This document shows positions 37,403 to 45,472 of a stretch of DNA of 48,366 bases, one piece after another (position 1 is the stretch's first letter; the number at the start of each line of letters is the position of its first letter). The notes beneath the pieces are model-generated. The model saw only the letters and a list, made by a program, of their open reading frames with translations, was not told the DNA's origin and searched no databases. The translations under genes were made by a program, and so were the position numbers. The stretch lies in the NCBI RefSeq assembly GCF_000761485.1, contig NZ_JPMX01000092.1:1-48366 (forward strand), given 5' to 3'. The stretch is from Modestobacter caceresii. GTDB lineage: Bacteria > Actinomycetota > Actinomycetes > Mycobacteriales > Geodermatophilaceae.

Positions 37403-37605
37403 CCCCGACCGGTCCGTCCACAGCACTGCCCTGCCCGGACCGGTGGGCGCCGATCGGGTGGAGTCGCCGGGAGCCGTCCTCGCACGGACCCCCACCGGTT
37501 CGTCACCGCCCCGACACGCTGGGTCGACTCGCGGAAGTTTTGTGCTCCAGGTCACTGTTTTCTCTTGTTCCACGGTGGGCCGTCTGGTTCCCTCATGCGC
37601 ACCTG

Positions 37606-37622
37606 GTCGCGTAGTACGCAAC
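37606..37622. promoter_or_regulatory. Candidate IclR operator at the BCCT transporter gene
   Basis: GTCGCGTAGTACGCAAC differs by one base in one arm from the GTTGCG-N5-CGCAAC palindrome and has the same 5-base spacer as the sites at 34822 and 35876. It lies 15 bases before the transporter ATG and just upstream of its CTAGGAGAG ribosome site, a repressor-like position. Confidence 0.65.
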
Positions 37623-37637
37623 GGCTAGGAGAGAGCC

Positions 37638-39371
37638 ATGGAACACCCGGGTCCCGAGCAGGTCTCACCTCCCAGCTCCCCGAGTGCCGGGCCGACGGGT
37701 GGCCCTCCGACTGGCGCCGCGTCGACCGCTGCCCGGGAGCCCACCGCCCCGCCGCAGACCGACCGGGTCGTCTTCGGCGTCTCCCTGGCGCTGGTGGTGG
37801 CGTTCGCACTCTGGGGGGCGCTCGCCAGCGACAGCCTCTCGACCGCGGTGAGCGCCGCGTTCGGCACGGTCATCACCAACGCCGGCTGGGTCTTCGTCGT
37901 GACGAGCTCGGGGTTCGTCGCCCTCGCGGGGTTCCTGGCGCTGTCCCGCTACGGACGCATCCGGCTGGGGAAGGACGACGAGCGCCCGGAGTTCAGCACG
38001 GGCTCGTGGATCTCCATGCTCTTCGCGGCCGGGATGGGCATCGGGCTGCTCTTCTGGGGCGTCGCCGAGCCGCTCTCCCACCTCGCCGCCGCCCCGCTCG
38101 GCCTCGAGGAGGGCGGGACCCCGGAGGCTGCCCGGCTGGGGCTGCAGTACACGATCTTCCACTGGGGCCTGCACCCCTGGGCGATGTACGCCGTCATGGC
38201 GATGGCCCTCGCCTACGGCGTCTTCCGCAAGGGCCGGCCGAGCCTGGTCAGCTCCGCGGTCGTCCCGCTGGTGAACGAGAAGCGCACGGGCGTCCGCCGT
38301 GCCGTCGACATCCTCGCCATCTTCACCACGGTGTTCGGCGCGGCCACCTCGCTCGGTCTCGGCGCACTGCAGGTCAACAGCGGGCTGGCCGCCAACTACG
38401 GCGTCCCGCGCAACAACGGCGTGGCCGTGGCCATCATCGCCGGCCTGGCGCTGCTCTACGTCCTGTCCGCGGTCAGCGGCGTGCACAAGGGCATCAAGCT
38501 GATCAGCAACACCAACGTGGTGCTGGCCGCCCTGCTCGTGGCCTTCATCTTCGTGCTGGGCCCGACCACGCACGTCCTCAACACCATCACCGACGCCACC
38601 GGGGACTACCTGACCGCCCTCCCCGCCATGAGCCTGGCCTCGGGGGTCTGGGGCGGCCAGGAGTGGCTCGCCGGGTGGACGTTGTTCTACTGGGCGTGGT
38701 GGATGTCCTGGACGCCGTTCGTGGGGACGTTCATCGCGCGCATCTCCCGCGGCCGAACGATCCGGCAGTTCGTCACCTTCGTGATGATCATCCCGACCAT
38801 GGTCAGCATCGTGTGGTTCGGCGTGCTGGGCGGCACCGCCACCCACCTCGAGCTCACCGACCAGGCCGAGCTCAGCCAGGCCCTGCTCGACGACGGCACC
38901 GAGGGTGCCCTGTTCGCCCTGCTCGGTGAGTTCCCGGTGGTCACGCTCACCGTGCTGCTGGTGATGGTGCTGATCACGCTGTTCTTCGTCAGCAGCGCCG
39001 ACTCCGCCTCCATGGTCCTCGGCATGCTCTCCCAGCGGGGCACGACCTCGCCCGCCCGCGCGGTGGTCATCCTCTGGGGCATGTGCATCGCGGCCGTCGC
39101 CGCAGCGCTCACCCTCGCCGGGGGGCTCCAGGTCATCCAGTCGGCCACCATCCTGGTGGCCACCCCCTTCGTGGTCGTGCTCATCGCCATCTGCGTGAAC
39201 CTGGTCCGCGAGCTCCGCCAGGAGCCCTACACCTCGACGCTGGACCCGCAGGTCCGGCGAGCCGTCGTCGCCCACCTCCACGACATGCCGCACCCGAACG
39301 GAGCAGGGCCCACCTCGCCCGGGGTCCCGGTGGTCACCGACCCCGACCGTGAGCCGGCCGGTCAGCAGTAG
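37638..39371 (+). CDS. BCCT-family betaine/carnitine/choline transporter
   Basis: The 577-residue protein has twelve predicted membrane helices after a Pro-rich cytoplasmic N-terminus of about 45 residues. The BCCT hallmarks are present: AAGMGIGLLFWGVAEPLSH in the glycine-rich helix 3 and FYWAWWMSWTPFVGTFIARI with the tryptophan substrate site. These carriers take up quaternary amines with sodium or protons. The ATG has CTAGGAGAGAGCC upstream. It lies behind the ferredoxin reductase with 235 bp between, so it has its own promoter. The palindrome 15 bases before the ATG ties it to IclR control and to betaine as a nutrient rather than only an osmolyte. Confidence 0.93.
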   Translation: MEHPGPEQVSPPSSPSAGPTGGPPTGAASTAAREPTAPPQTDRVVFGVSLALVVAFALWGALASDSLSTAVSAAFGTVITNAGWVFVVTSSGFVALAGFLALSRYGRIRLGKDDERPEFSTGSWISMLFAAGMGIGLLFWGVAEPLSHLAAAPLGLEEGGTPEAARLGLQYTIFHWGLHPWAMYAVMAMALAYGVFRKGRPSLVSSAVVPLVNEKRTGVRRAVDILAIFTTVFGAATSLGLGALQVNSGLAANYGVPRNNGVAVAIIAGLALLYVLSAVSGVHKGIKLISNTNVVLAALLVAFIFVLGPTTHVLNTITDATGDYLTALPAMSLASGVWGGQEWLAGWTLFYWAWWMSWTPFVGTFIARISRGRTIRQFVTFVMIIPTMVSIVWFGVLGGTATHLELTDQAELSQALLDDGTEGALFALLGEFPVVTLTVLLVMVLITLFFVSSADSASMVLGMLSQRGTTSPARAVVILWGMCIAAVAAALTLAGGLQVIQSATILVATPFVVVLIAICVNLVRELRQEPYTSTLDPQVRRAVVAHLHDMPHPNGAGPTSPGVPVVTDPDREPAGQQ

Positions 39372-39392
39372 GGCAGCGGGGAGCTGATCACT

Positions 39393-39424
39393 CTCGGGGC
39401 GTCCGGTCCGCCGGACGCCCCGAG
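39393..39424. terminator. Bidirectional hairpin terminator
   Basis: CTCGGGGCGTCCGG-TCCG-CCGGACGCCCCGAG is a perfect 14-bp stem with a 4-base loop. It lies between the convergent BCCT and DUF2252 genes, 21 bases behind the first stop. No long T-run follows on either strand, as is usual for actinobacterial terminators. Confidence 0.85.
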
Positions 39425-39481
39425 TGCTGCGCCGTCACACCCGTCGGCCGCACGGACCGGAGGTCGGTCGGCACCGGCACA

Positions 39482-40903
39482 TCAGCCGCCCGGCTCGGCG
39501 GGCAGGGCACCGCGGGCGACGGCCTGCACCAGCGTGTGGTGGTCCCGCTCCGTCTGGTCGGCGTAGGCGCGGGCGAAGCGGCACAGCGCCACGTCGACGT
39601 TGTCGGACTTGCCCAGGTAGCCGGCGATCATCGACGCGCCGCTGGTCCGGGCGTGCCCCTTGGCCAGCAGCCGGCCGCACACCCCCGCGTAGTCGCTCAG
39701 CGCAGCGGCGTCGAGGGAGTCGACCGCGATGGTGCCCTTCATGTTCCTGAACTGGCGGACGTAGTACTGCCGGGACCCGATCGTGGCCCAGCCCAGCAGC
39801 GGGTCGCTGACCGTCTGCAGCGCCTGCTGGTACTCCACGACCCGCTGCCCCTGGTGGGCGTGCCAGGCCGACTCGCCGTGGACGTGCTGGGCCACGACCG
39901 ACCGTCGGGCCTGCTTCAGCTGCAGGAACACCACGTCGTCCGGGCTGCTGCCCTCGCACAGGGCCACGTAGGCACGCAGCCCCACGCTCCCCACCCCGAC
40001 CACCTTGTGGGCGACGTCCACGACCGTGTACCCGCTGAGGACCCGTCGCCAGTGGGACGGCAGCGTGTCGACGTAGCCGTCCAGCCCATCGACCACCTCG
40101 GCGGCCTCGTCCCGGTCGAGCCGGGTGATCAACGGCGGCTCCTCGATGATCCGCCGCCCGTCCTCCCGCTCCTCGGTGAACCGCGGCAGCGCCCGGTCGC
40201 TGACCCGCTTGCGGGCCCGCCGCGAAGCGCGCCCGATCTCCTTCCGCAGCGACCGGTCCTCCACCGTGGTGTGCAGCCGTGAGACGTCCAACCGCTCGAA
40301 CGACCGTGCCAGCAGCGGCTCCCCGGCCAGCCAACGCACGTGCTCCCGGTAGCGGCGTCCCATGGACGCGACCGCGTCCGCGCACTGCTCCTCGGTGGCC
40401 GAGTTCTGCCGCCCGGCGACCCAGACGCTCGCGGCCAGCCGGCGGAGGTCCCACTCCCACGCACCCGGGTGCGCCTCGTCGAAGTCGTTGAGGTCGATGA
40501 CCAGGTCACGCTCCGGCGAGGCGTAGAAGCCGAAGTTGCCCAGGTGCGCGTCCCCGCAGACCACCGGCCGGATCCCGGTGGCCGGGAGACCGGCGAGGTC
40601 CGCGGCCATCACCACCGCCGTGCCCCGGAGGAAGCCGTAGGGCGAGGCGGCCATCCGGGCCACCCGCACCGGGACGAGGCGCTCCACGCGTCCGACGTGG
40701 GACTCGCGGACCTGGTCGACCACGTCGGGCCGGTCGACCGGGGCACTCCACCGCCCGAGCTCGGACCGCGGCACCTGCTTGCGCAGCGACCGCCCGAGGG
40801 CGTACCGCTCCGCGCGAGGTGTGGCGGGACGCCGCAGCGATCCGTAGCCCTCGCCGTCAGCTGCCGTGAGCACCACGTGCCCACCCTGTCGCGCACCGGC
40901 CAC
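39482..40903 (-). CDS. DUF2252-family protein
   Basis: The 473-residue protein matches DUF2252 proteins, which are common in actinobacteria and have a distant kinase-like (APH-like) fold. The most telling block is RPVVCGDAHLGNFGFYASPE with a following VIDLNDFDEAHPGAWEWDL, reminiscent of the HxD and DxD motifs of aminoglycoside-phosphotransferase-like kinases. It also has VVGVGSVGLRAYVALCEG and RQYYVRQFRNMKG. The biological role is unknown. The listed GTG start has no obvious ribosome site, and in-frame GTGs a few codons downstream are alternatives. It appears monocistronic and ends at the shared terminator hairpin. Confidence 0.88.
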   Translation of the reverse strand: MAGARQGGHVVLTAADGEGYGSLRRPATPRAERYALGRSLRKQVPRSELGRWSAPVDRPDVVDQVRESHVGRVERLVPVRVARMAASPYGFLRGTAVVMAADLAGLPATGIRPVVCGDAHLGNFGFYASPERDLVIDLNDFDEAHPGAWEWDLRRLAASVWVAGRQNSATEEQCADAVASMGRRYREHVRWLAGEPLLARSFERLDVSRLHTTVEDRSLRKEIGRASRRARKRVSDRALPRFTEEREDGRRIIEEPPLITRLDRDEAAEVVDGLDGYVDTLPSHWRRVLSGYTVVDVAHKVVGVGSVGLRAYVALCEGSSPDDVVFLQLKQARRSVVAQHVHGESAWHAHQGQRVVEYQQALQTVSDPLLGWATIGSRQYYVRQFRNMKGTIAVDSLDAAALSDYAGVCGRLLAKGHARTSGASMIAGYLGKSDNVDVALCRFARAYADQTERDHHTLVQAVARGALPAEPGG

Positions 40904-41008
40904 GGGACTCCCCAGACAGTCGACGGACGGCTCTCGGCCCTCGGTGCATCCTCCTCCCCCAGCCGCTCGACCGTCAGGGCGTGGGAACCGCTGGCAGCCG
41001 CGAGGTGA

Positions 41009-41530
41009 TCAGGTGCGGACCCGGTCGGCGTCGGTCGCCGTGAGGTAGGTCTGCAGGGTCACGTCGTCGAGGTGCAGGAGCTCCGGGGCAGGCCTGCGGT
41101 CGGCGCGGCGTGGGGGCAGGGACACCGGCACCAGGGTGATGGTCCGCAACGCGTCGCCGGCGGCGAGGAGGCGCTGCAGCGCATCGGTGATGGTGACGTA
41201 GGTGTCGAAGGACGTCAGCGGGGGCGCGAGGCGGAGGTCCTCACCAGGTGCCGGAGCGTCGCAGTGCCCTTCGCCGCCGTAGCACCCGCCGTGGCCGAAG
41301 ACGGTGTAGCGGCCGGCATAGCCCCGCTCGGCCGTGCGCGGTGTGGTGGCGGTGGCGTCGGGGTCGTTGAGGAAGAGCCTGACCTCGTAGGACGTGCTCG
41401 AGTGGTCGACACCGGTGACGACCAGGTCGGCGCGGCTGAAGGGCGCCGGTGGGACGTCCACGGGGAAGACGAGGTCGATGACACGGGTCTCGTCGTCCCG
41501 TCCGGCGCGTGCTTGGTCGAGCGTCGCCAT
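41009..41530 (-). CDS. Tyrosinase C-terminal-domain-like partner protein
   Basis: This 173-residue protein resembles the beta-sandwich C-terminal domain that follows the copper domain in many longer tyrosinases and polyphenol oxidases. Typical blocks are VTGVDHSSTSYEVRLFLNDP and GYAGRYTVFGHGGCYGGEGH. A terminal TYVTITDALQRLL is also in keeping. Here it is a separate gene that starts 10 bp after the tyrosinase stop, with GAGGAGGCCGCG before its ATG. In fused enzymes this domain shields the active site. The HGGCYGGEGHC segment could bind copper, which is an inference. No signal peptide is visible. Family recognition is from memory. Confidence 0.65.
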   Translation of the reverse strand: MATLDQARAGRDDETRVIDLVFPVDVPPAPFSRADLVVTGVDHSSTSYEVRLFLNDPDATATTPRTAERGYAGRYTVFGHGGCYGGEGHCDAPAPGEDLRLAPPLTSFDTYVTITDALQRLLAAGDALRTITLVPVSLPPRRADRRPAPELLHLDDVTLQTYLTATDADRVRT

Positions 41531-41540
41531 CGCGGCCTCC

Positions 41541-42341
41541 TCAGCCGATGACCTGGGCGGCGTACTCGTAACCCAGGCTGGAGATGTCCAGGGTGTCGCG
41601 CACCGTCGTGGGGAACGGCGGCAGCGGTCGGTCGAGGAGCCTGACCGGCGGATCGCCGTTGCGCGGGGAGAGCTGCCACAGGTACCACAGCCGGTCGATC
41701 ATCGCGTGGTGCGCCCAGAAGACCGGGTCGAAGGCCGCAGTCGGCGCTGCGGACATGGCTCCCCCGACCCAGCCGTGGACGCCGTTGTGGATGCTCTCCA
41801 GGATCCGGCTGAAGTCGGTGAAGGTCGTGGCGCGCAGCGCGCGCTGCACGGTCGGGTCCCGCGGCAGTTCGGCGGGCTCCTCCGGGTCGCGCAACGTGAC
41901 CGGGTCCTCGCCCTCGCTGATGGCACCGGGGAGGTTCTCCCGCACCAGTCGCAGGTCGTCGGGGCCGAGCACGACCGGGCCGGCGCTCAGCGGGTTCGTC
42001 GGGCCGTCCGCAGTCGACCGGAACGGGGTGGGCAGGCCCCGGTCCTGCGAGACCGCCGAGGACCAGTCCCACCACGGGAGACCCACCTCGACGGTCTCGT
42101 CGCCACGCGCTCGACGCAGGGCGGCGGTGAGCGCCCGTTCGAAGTGGTACAGGTACGCCCGGTGCCACGGCAGGAAGAGCGCGGTGCCGTGTTCGCAGTA
42201 GACCGGCAGCGGCAGGCCGTGGATCCCGGCGAAGAACCCGAAGCCGCGATCGTCGTCGATCCGGTAGACCGCCTCGAACGCCTCGCGCAGGTCGACCAGC
42301 TCGGACGGCGTCAGGTTCTCGGCGTTCTTCCGCACTCCCAC
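41541..42341 (-). CDS. Tyrosinase-family copper monooxygenase
   Basis: The 266-residue protein is a type 3 copper enzyme of the tyrosinase family. CuA ligands appear as H41 (AGIHG), H51 (CEHG) and H60 (FLPWHRAYLYHFE). CuB ligands appear as H185 and H189 (SIHNGVHGW) and H211 (FWAHHAMIDRLWYLWQ). Members oxidise phenols to quinones and can make melanin-like pigment. I chose GTG 42341 because GAGGAG sits five bases upstream; the GTG at 42347 would overlap that site. There is no secretion signal and no MelC1-like copper chaperone nearby; the following small gene may help instead. The divergent MerR regulator may control it. Confidence 0.88.
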   Translation of the reverse strand: MGVRKNAENLTPSELVDLREAFEAVYRIDDDRGFGFFAGIHGLPLPVYCEHGTALFLPWHRAYLYHFERALTAALRRARGDETVEVGLPWWDWSSAVSQDRGLPTPFRSTADGPTNPLSAGPVVLGPDDLRLVRENLPGAISEGEDPVTLRDPEEPAELPRDPTVQRALRATTFTDFSRILESIHNGVHGWVGGAMSAAPTAAFDPVFWAHHAMIDRLWYLWQLSPRNGDPPVRLLDRPLPPFPTTVRDTLDISSLGYEYAAQVIG

Positions 42342-42500
42342 GGGCACTCCTCAGCCACATCTCCCGCCCTGCGGTCATCGTCGCGGCTGGCGACCGGGGT
42401 GTCCACCACCTGTCAGGATCCGCCGGCACAGTCGTTGACCTGGCCCCAGGGGCCGGGCACACGCTGGGGTGAGGCAGTCCCGACTCGAGCGAGGAGACGC

Positions 42501-43397
42501 GTGCACACCCATCTGAGCGCCGGTGAGTTCACCGCGCTGACCGGCTTGTCGGCCAAGGCACTCCGGCTGTACGCAGAGCGAGGAGTCCTCTCCCCCGACA
42601 CCGTCGACCCGCACACCAACTACCGCAGCTACTCCCCCGCGCAGTTGCGCCAGGGCGTCACGGTGGACCTCCTCCGCCGGGCGGGGGTGCCGGTGACCGA
42701 ACTGACCCGATGGGCCGACTACCCCTTCGCCGATCGACGGCAGGAGCTGGCCTTGCGCCGGGCGATGGAGGACTTCTCCCTCGACGTCGCCGAGGAGATC
42801 AGCCGCTCCGACCTCGCACGCCTGACTGTGCAGAGCACGCCGGCCGACCCCCTGCCGTGGGCAGGCGTCTCGTACGGGTTCCCGGTCCCCGGCGAGGCCC
42901 AGGAACGCATCGAGGTGTTCGGTGCCCAAGCCCTCGTCCTGCCCGCTGTCGACGCCGCCTTCGAAGAAGCCATGACCGACCTCGGCCTGGCCCCAGCGAC
43001 GCACCGGTGGACCGCTGTCCCCGAGGCGACCGGCCCGGCAGCTGCCCAGCAGGCAGCCATGGTGATCGCCCGCCCCTGCTCCACCGACCTGTCGGCTGCC
43101 GGACGGCGGCACGTCGCCGAACGCGTCCAGCAGCACTCCGGTGTCGCGGTCGCCGTCGTCACCGGCACCCTCCCCCGTCGGCTGGAGATCACCTTCCCAG
43201 TGGACGGCCTCGACGAGCGCACCCCGGTCCAGGAGGCTGCGCACGACTACCAGCAGCTGCTCGCCTTCGCGCACCACTGCACTCGCGAGGGACTGACCAT
43301 GATCGGGAAGTCGGCACGTCAGGTCGTCGCCGGTTCCTCGCTCAGCACACCGGCTGCGCCACCGACCACCGTCTTCGACGCCCAGCCGAACGCCTGA
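42501..43397 (+). CDS. MerR-family transcriptional regulator
   Basis: The 298-residue protein has an N-terminal MerR helix-turn-helix (SAGEFTALTGLSAKALRLYA, then NYRSYSPAQL) and a short dimerisation helix. The C-terminal region of about 200 residues has two repeated folds reminiscent of GyrI-like effector domains, as in BltR/BmrR-like activators. I infer that it senses a small ligand, not a metal, because no cysteine pair characteristic of metal-binding MerR proteins is visible. GTG 42501 follows GAGGAGACGC. It is divergent from the tyrosinase pair across 159 bp, so that promoter is its likely target. Confidence 0.87.
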   Translation: MHTHLSAGEFTALTGLSAKALRLYAERGVLSPDTVDPHTNYRSYSPAQLRQGVTVDLLRRAGVPVTELTRWADYPFADRRQELALRRAMEDFSLDVAEEISRSDLARLTVQSTPADPLPWAGVSYGFPVPGEAQERIEVFGAQALVLPAVDAAFEEAMTDLGLAPATHRWTAVPEATGPAAAQQAAMVIARPCSTDLSAAGRRHVAERVQQHSGVAVAVVTGTLPRRLEITFPVDGLDERTPVQEAAHDYQQLLAFAHHCTREGLTMIGKSARQVVAGSSLSTPAAPPTTVFDAQPNA

Positions 43398-43414
43398 CGG
43401 CCGTCGGCAGCTCC

Positions 43415-45349
43415 CTAGGAGGCGGGTGTGGCCTCCACCGTGGGCGCAGGCGCGTCGAACTGCTCGGCTGCCGGTGGCTCGTGCGTCGGCATCATCGGGC
43501 CGTCACCGGCCGGGTCGAGCACGTCCTCCTCGAACCACGCGTACCGGCCGGAGAGCACCTGCTGGGCGGCCCGGTACTGGTCTCGGTCGTCGTTGTCCCA
43601 CAGCTCCGCGAACAGCCGATCGGCCCGGCGACGGGCCTGACGGCAGAACAGGTCGGCCAGTTCCGCGGCCTCCTGCCGGCGGGCGGGCTGCTCGCTGCCG
43701 ATGGTGTCCGCGTACACGCAGGCGCACGAGATGGCGTACAGCTCGGCGCCGATGTCGACGATCCGGCCGAGCAGGTGGCCCTTCTGCTCGAGGCGGGCCC
43801 GATGTCGGCCCATCGCGTAGAAGGTCGAGCGGGCGAGCTTGCGGGAGTGTCGTTCGACGTAGCGCAGGTGCCTGGCCAGCTCCCCGAACTCGGCGTAGGA
43901 GCCGGGGCGCTGTCCGGCGCCGGTGGCCAGTGTCGGGAGCCACCGGGCGTAGAAGGTCCCCGCCTTCGCGGCGGCCTTGACCTTCTCGGCGTGGCGGGCG
44001 TCCCCGAGCACCAGGTCCCCCGCGACCTCGAGGTGCGCGTCGACGGCCTCGCGGGCGATCAGCAGGTGCATGATCTCCGTGGACCCCTCGAAGACCCGGT
44101 TGATGCGCATGTCCCGCAGCAGCTGCTCGGCCGGCACGGGCTTCTCGCCGCGCCGAGCGAGCGACTCGGCGGTCTCGTAGGCGCGCCCGCCCCGGATCTG
44201 GACCATCTCGTCGACGGCGGTCCAGCCGAGCTCGGACGAGTACAGCTTGGCGAGGGCTGCCTCGATGCGGATGTCGTTGCGCTTGTCGTCGGCCAGGCGA
44301 CTGGACACGTCGAGCACCGCCTCGAGGCCGAACGCCGTCCCCGCCAGCCAGGCGAGCTTCTGCGCGACCGGGTCGTGCTCGCCGATCGGCCGCCCCCACT
44401 GCCTCCGTTCGACCGACCACTCGCGAGCGATCTTCAGCGAGTACTTCACCGCCGAGGAACAGAACGCCGGCAGCGACAGGCGGCCGGTGTTCAGCGTGGT
44501 GAGGGCGATCCGCAGGCCCTTGCCCTCGCCGCCGATCACGTCTTCGGTGGGGACGAGGACGTCGTCGAAGCGGGTCACAGAGTTCTCGATGCCCTTGAGG
44601 CCCATGAACTCGTTGCGGTGCTCGACCGTGATGCCCGCGCGGTCGCACGGGCAGAGGAACGCGGTGATGCCGCCCCGATGGCCGTCCGACCTCGGGACGA
44701 CGGCCATGACCACGACGACGTCGGCGATGGCGCCGTTGGTCGCCCACAGCTTCGTGCCGTTGATCCGGTAGCCGGTGCCGTCGTCGGTCGGGACGGCGGT
44801 CGTGCTCATCCGCGCCGGGTCCGAGCCGACGTCCGGCTCGGTGAGCAGGAACGCCGAGATGTGGTCCCTGGCCAGCCTGGGCAACCAGTGGCGCTTCTGC
44901 TCCTCGGAGCCGAACAGCCGCAGCGGCTCGGGCAGGCCGATCGACTGGTGTGCGGAGAGCAGCGTCGAGATCGACGAGTGCCACGTGCCGGCCATGGCCA
45001 GCGCCCGGTTGTAGTACACCTGGCTCAGCCCGAGGCCCCCGTACTCCTCGGGGATCTTCATGCCGAGCGCGCCCAGCTCCCCGAGGCCCCGGAGGACGTC
45101 GTCGGGGATCTTCGCCTCGCGCTCGATCCGCTGCCGGTCGACGCGCTCGGTGAGGAACGTGCGGAGGCGCTCGAGGAACGCCTCGCCCTTCTCCACCGCG
45201 GCCACGTCGAGCTCCGGTTGCGGGTGGACGAGGTCGAGCCGGAAGTCGCCGAGGAACAGCTGCTTGCCGAACGACGGCTGGGTCCACTCGGTCTCGCGGC
45301 TGGACTCGGCGACCTGCTTCGACTGCTCGTACGACGGTTGCGACGCCAT
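43415..45349 (-). CDS. Acyl-CoA dehydrogenase (long-chain type)
   Basis: The 644-residue protein is an FAD acyl-CoA dehydrogenase with the catalytic glutamate region VFEGSTEIMHLLIAREAVD. Other hallmarks are AFLLTEPDVGSDPARM and RRQWGRPIGEHDPVA. It is longer than the usual 380-400 residues; the extra C-terminal region of about 200 residues resembles the VLCAD/ACAD9-type extension used for membrane association. It should catalyse the first step of beta-oxidation on long acyl chains. No other fatty-acid gene is next to it. The stop is 17 bp from the convergent MerR gene. The ATG lies close behind a GATGCT sequence but has no clear ribosome site. Confidence 0.9.
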   Translation of the reverse strand: MASQPSYEQSKQVAESSRETEWTQPSFGKQLFLGDFRLDLVHPQPELDVAAVEKGEAFLERLRTFLTERVDRQRIEREAKIPDDVLRGLGELGALGMKIPEEYGGLGLSQVYYNRALAMAGTWHSSISTLLSAHQSIGLPEPLRLFGSEEQKRHWLPRLARDHISAFLLTEPDVGSDPARMSTTAVPTDDGTGYRINGTKLWATNGAIADVVVVMAVVPRSDGHRGGITAFLCPCDRAGITVEHRNEFMGLKGIENSVTRFDDVLVPTEDVIGGEGKGLRIALTTLNTGRLSLPAFCSSAVKYSLKIAREWSVERRQWGRPIGEHDPVAQKLAWLAGTAFGLEAVLDVSSRLADDKRNDIRIEAALAKLYSSELGWTAVDEMVQIRGGRAYETAESLARRGEKPVPAEQLLRDMRINRVFEGSTEIMHLLIAREAVDAHLEVAGDLVLGDARHAEKVKAAAKAGTFYARWLPTLATGAGQRPGSYAEFGELARHLRYVERHSRKLARSTFYAMGRHRARLEQKGHLLGRIVDIGAELYAISCACVYADTIGSEQPARRQEAAELADLFCRQARRRADRLFAELWDNDDRDQYRAAQQVLSGRYAWFEEDVLDPAGDGPMMPTHEPPAAEQFDAPAPTVEATPAS

Positions 45350-45461
45350 GCACCAGCATCGCCCCCGCGCCCCCCGTGAGGCAACGCCCCTCGGCGCCGT
45401 CGGTGACAGGAGCAGGGTGGCGGTGGCCGTGCCGCCGGCGCGCGGGCCCCAGCGGCAGGCT

Positions 45462-45467
45462 TAAGGT
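45462..45467 (+). promoter_or_regulatory. -10 element of a near-leaderless promoter
   Basis: TAAGGT is followed by CGCGC and then GTG 45473. The TANNNT element five bases before the start codon suggests little or no leader for the phosphodiesterase mRNA. Confidence 0.5.
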
Positions 45468-45472
45468 CGCGC

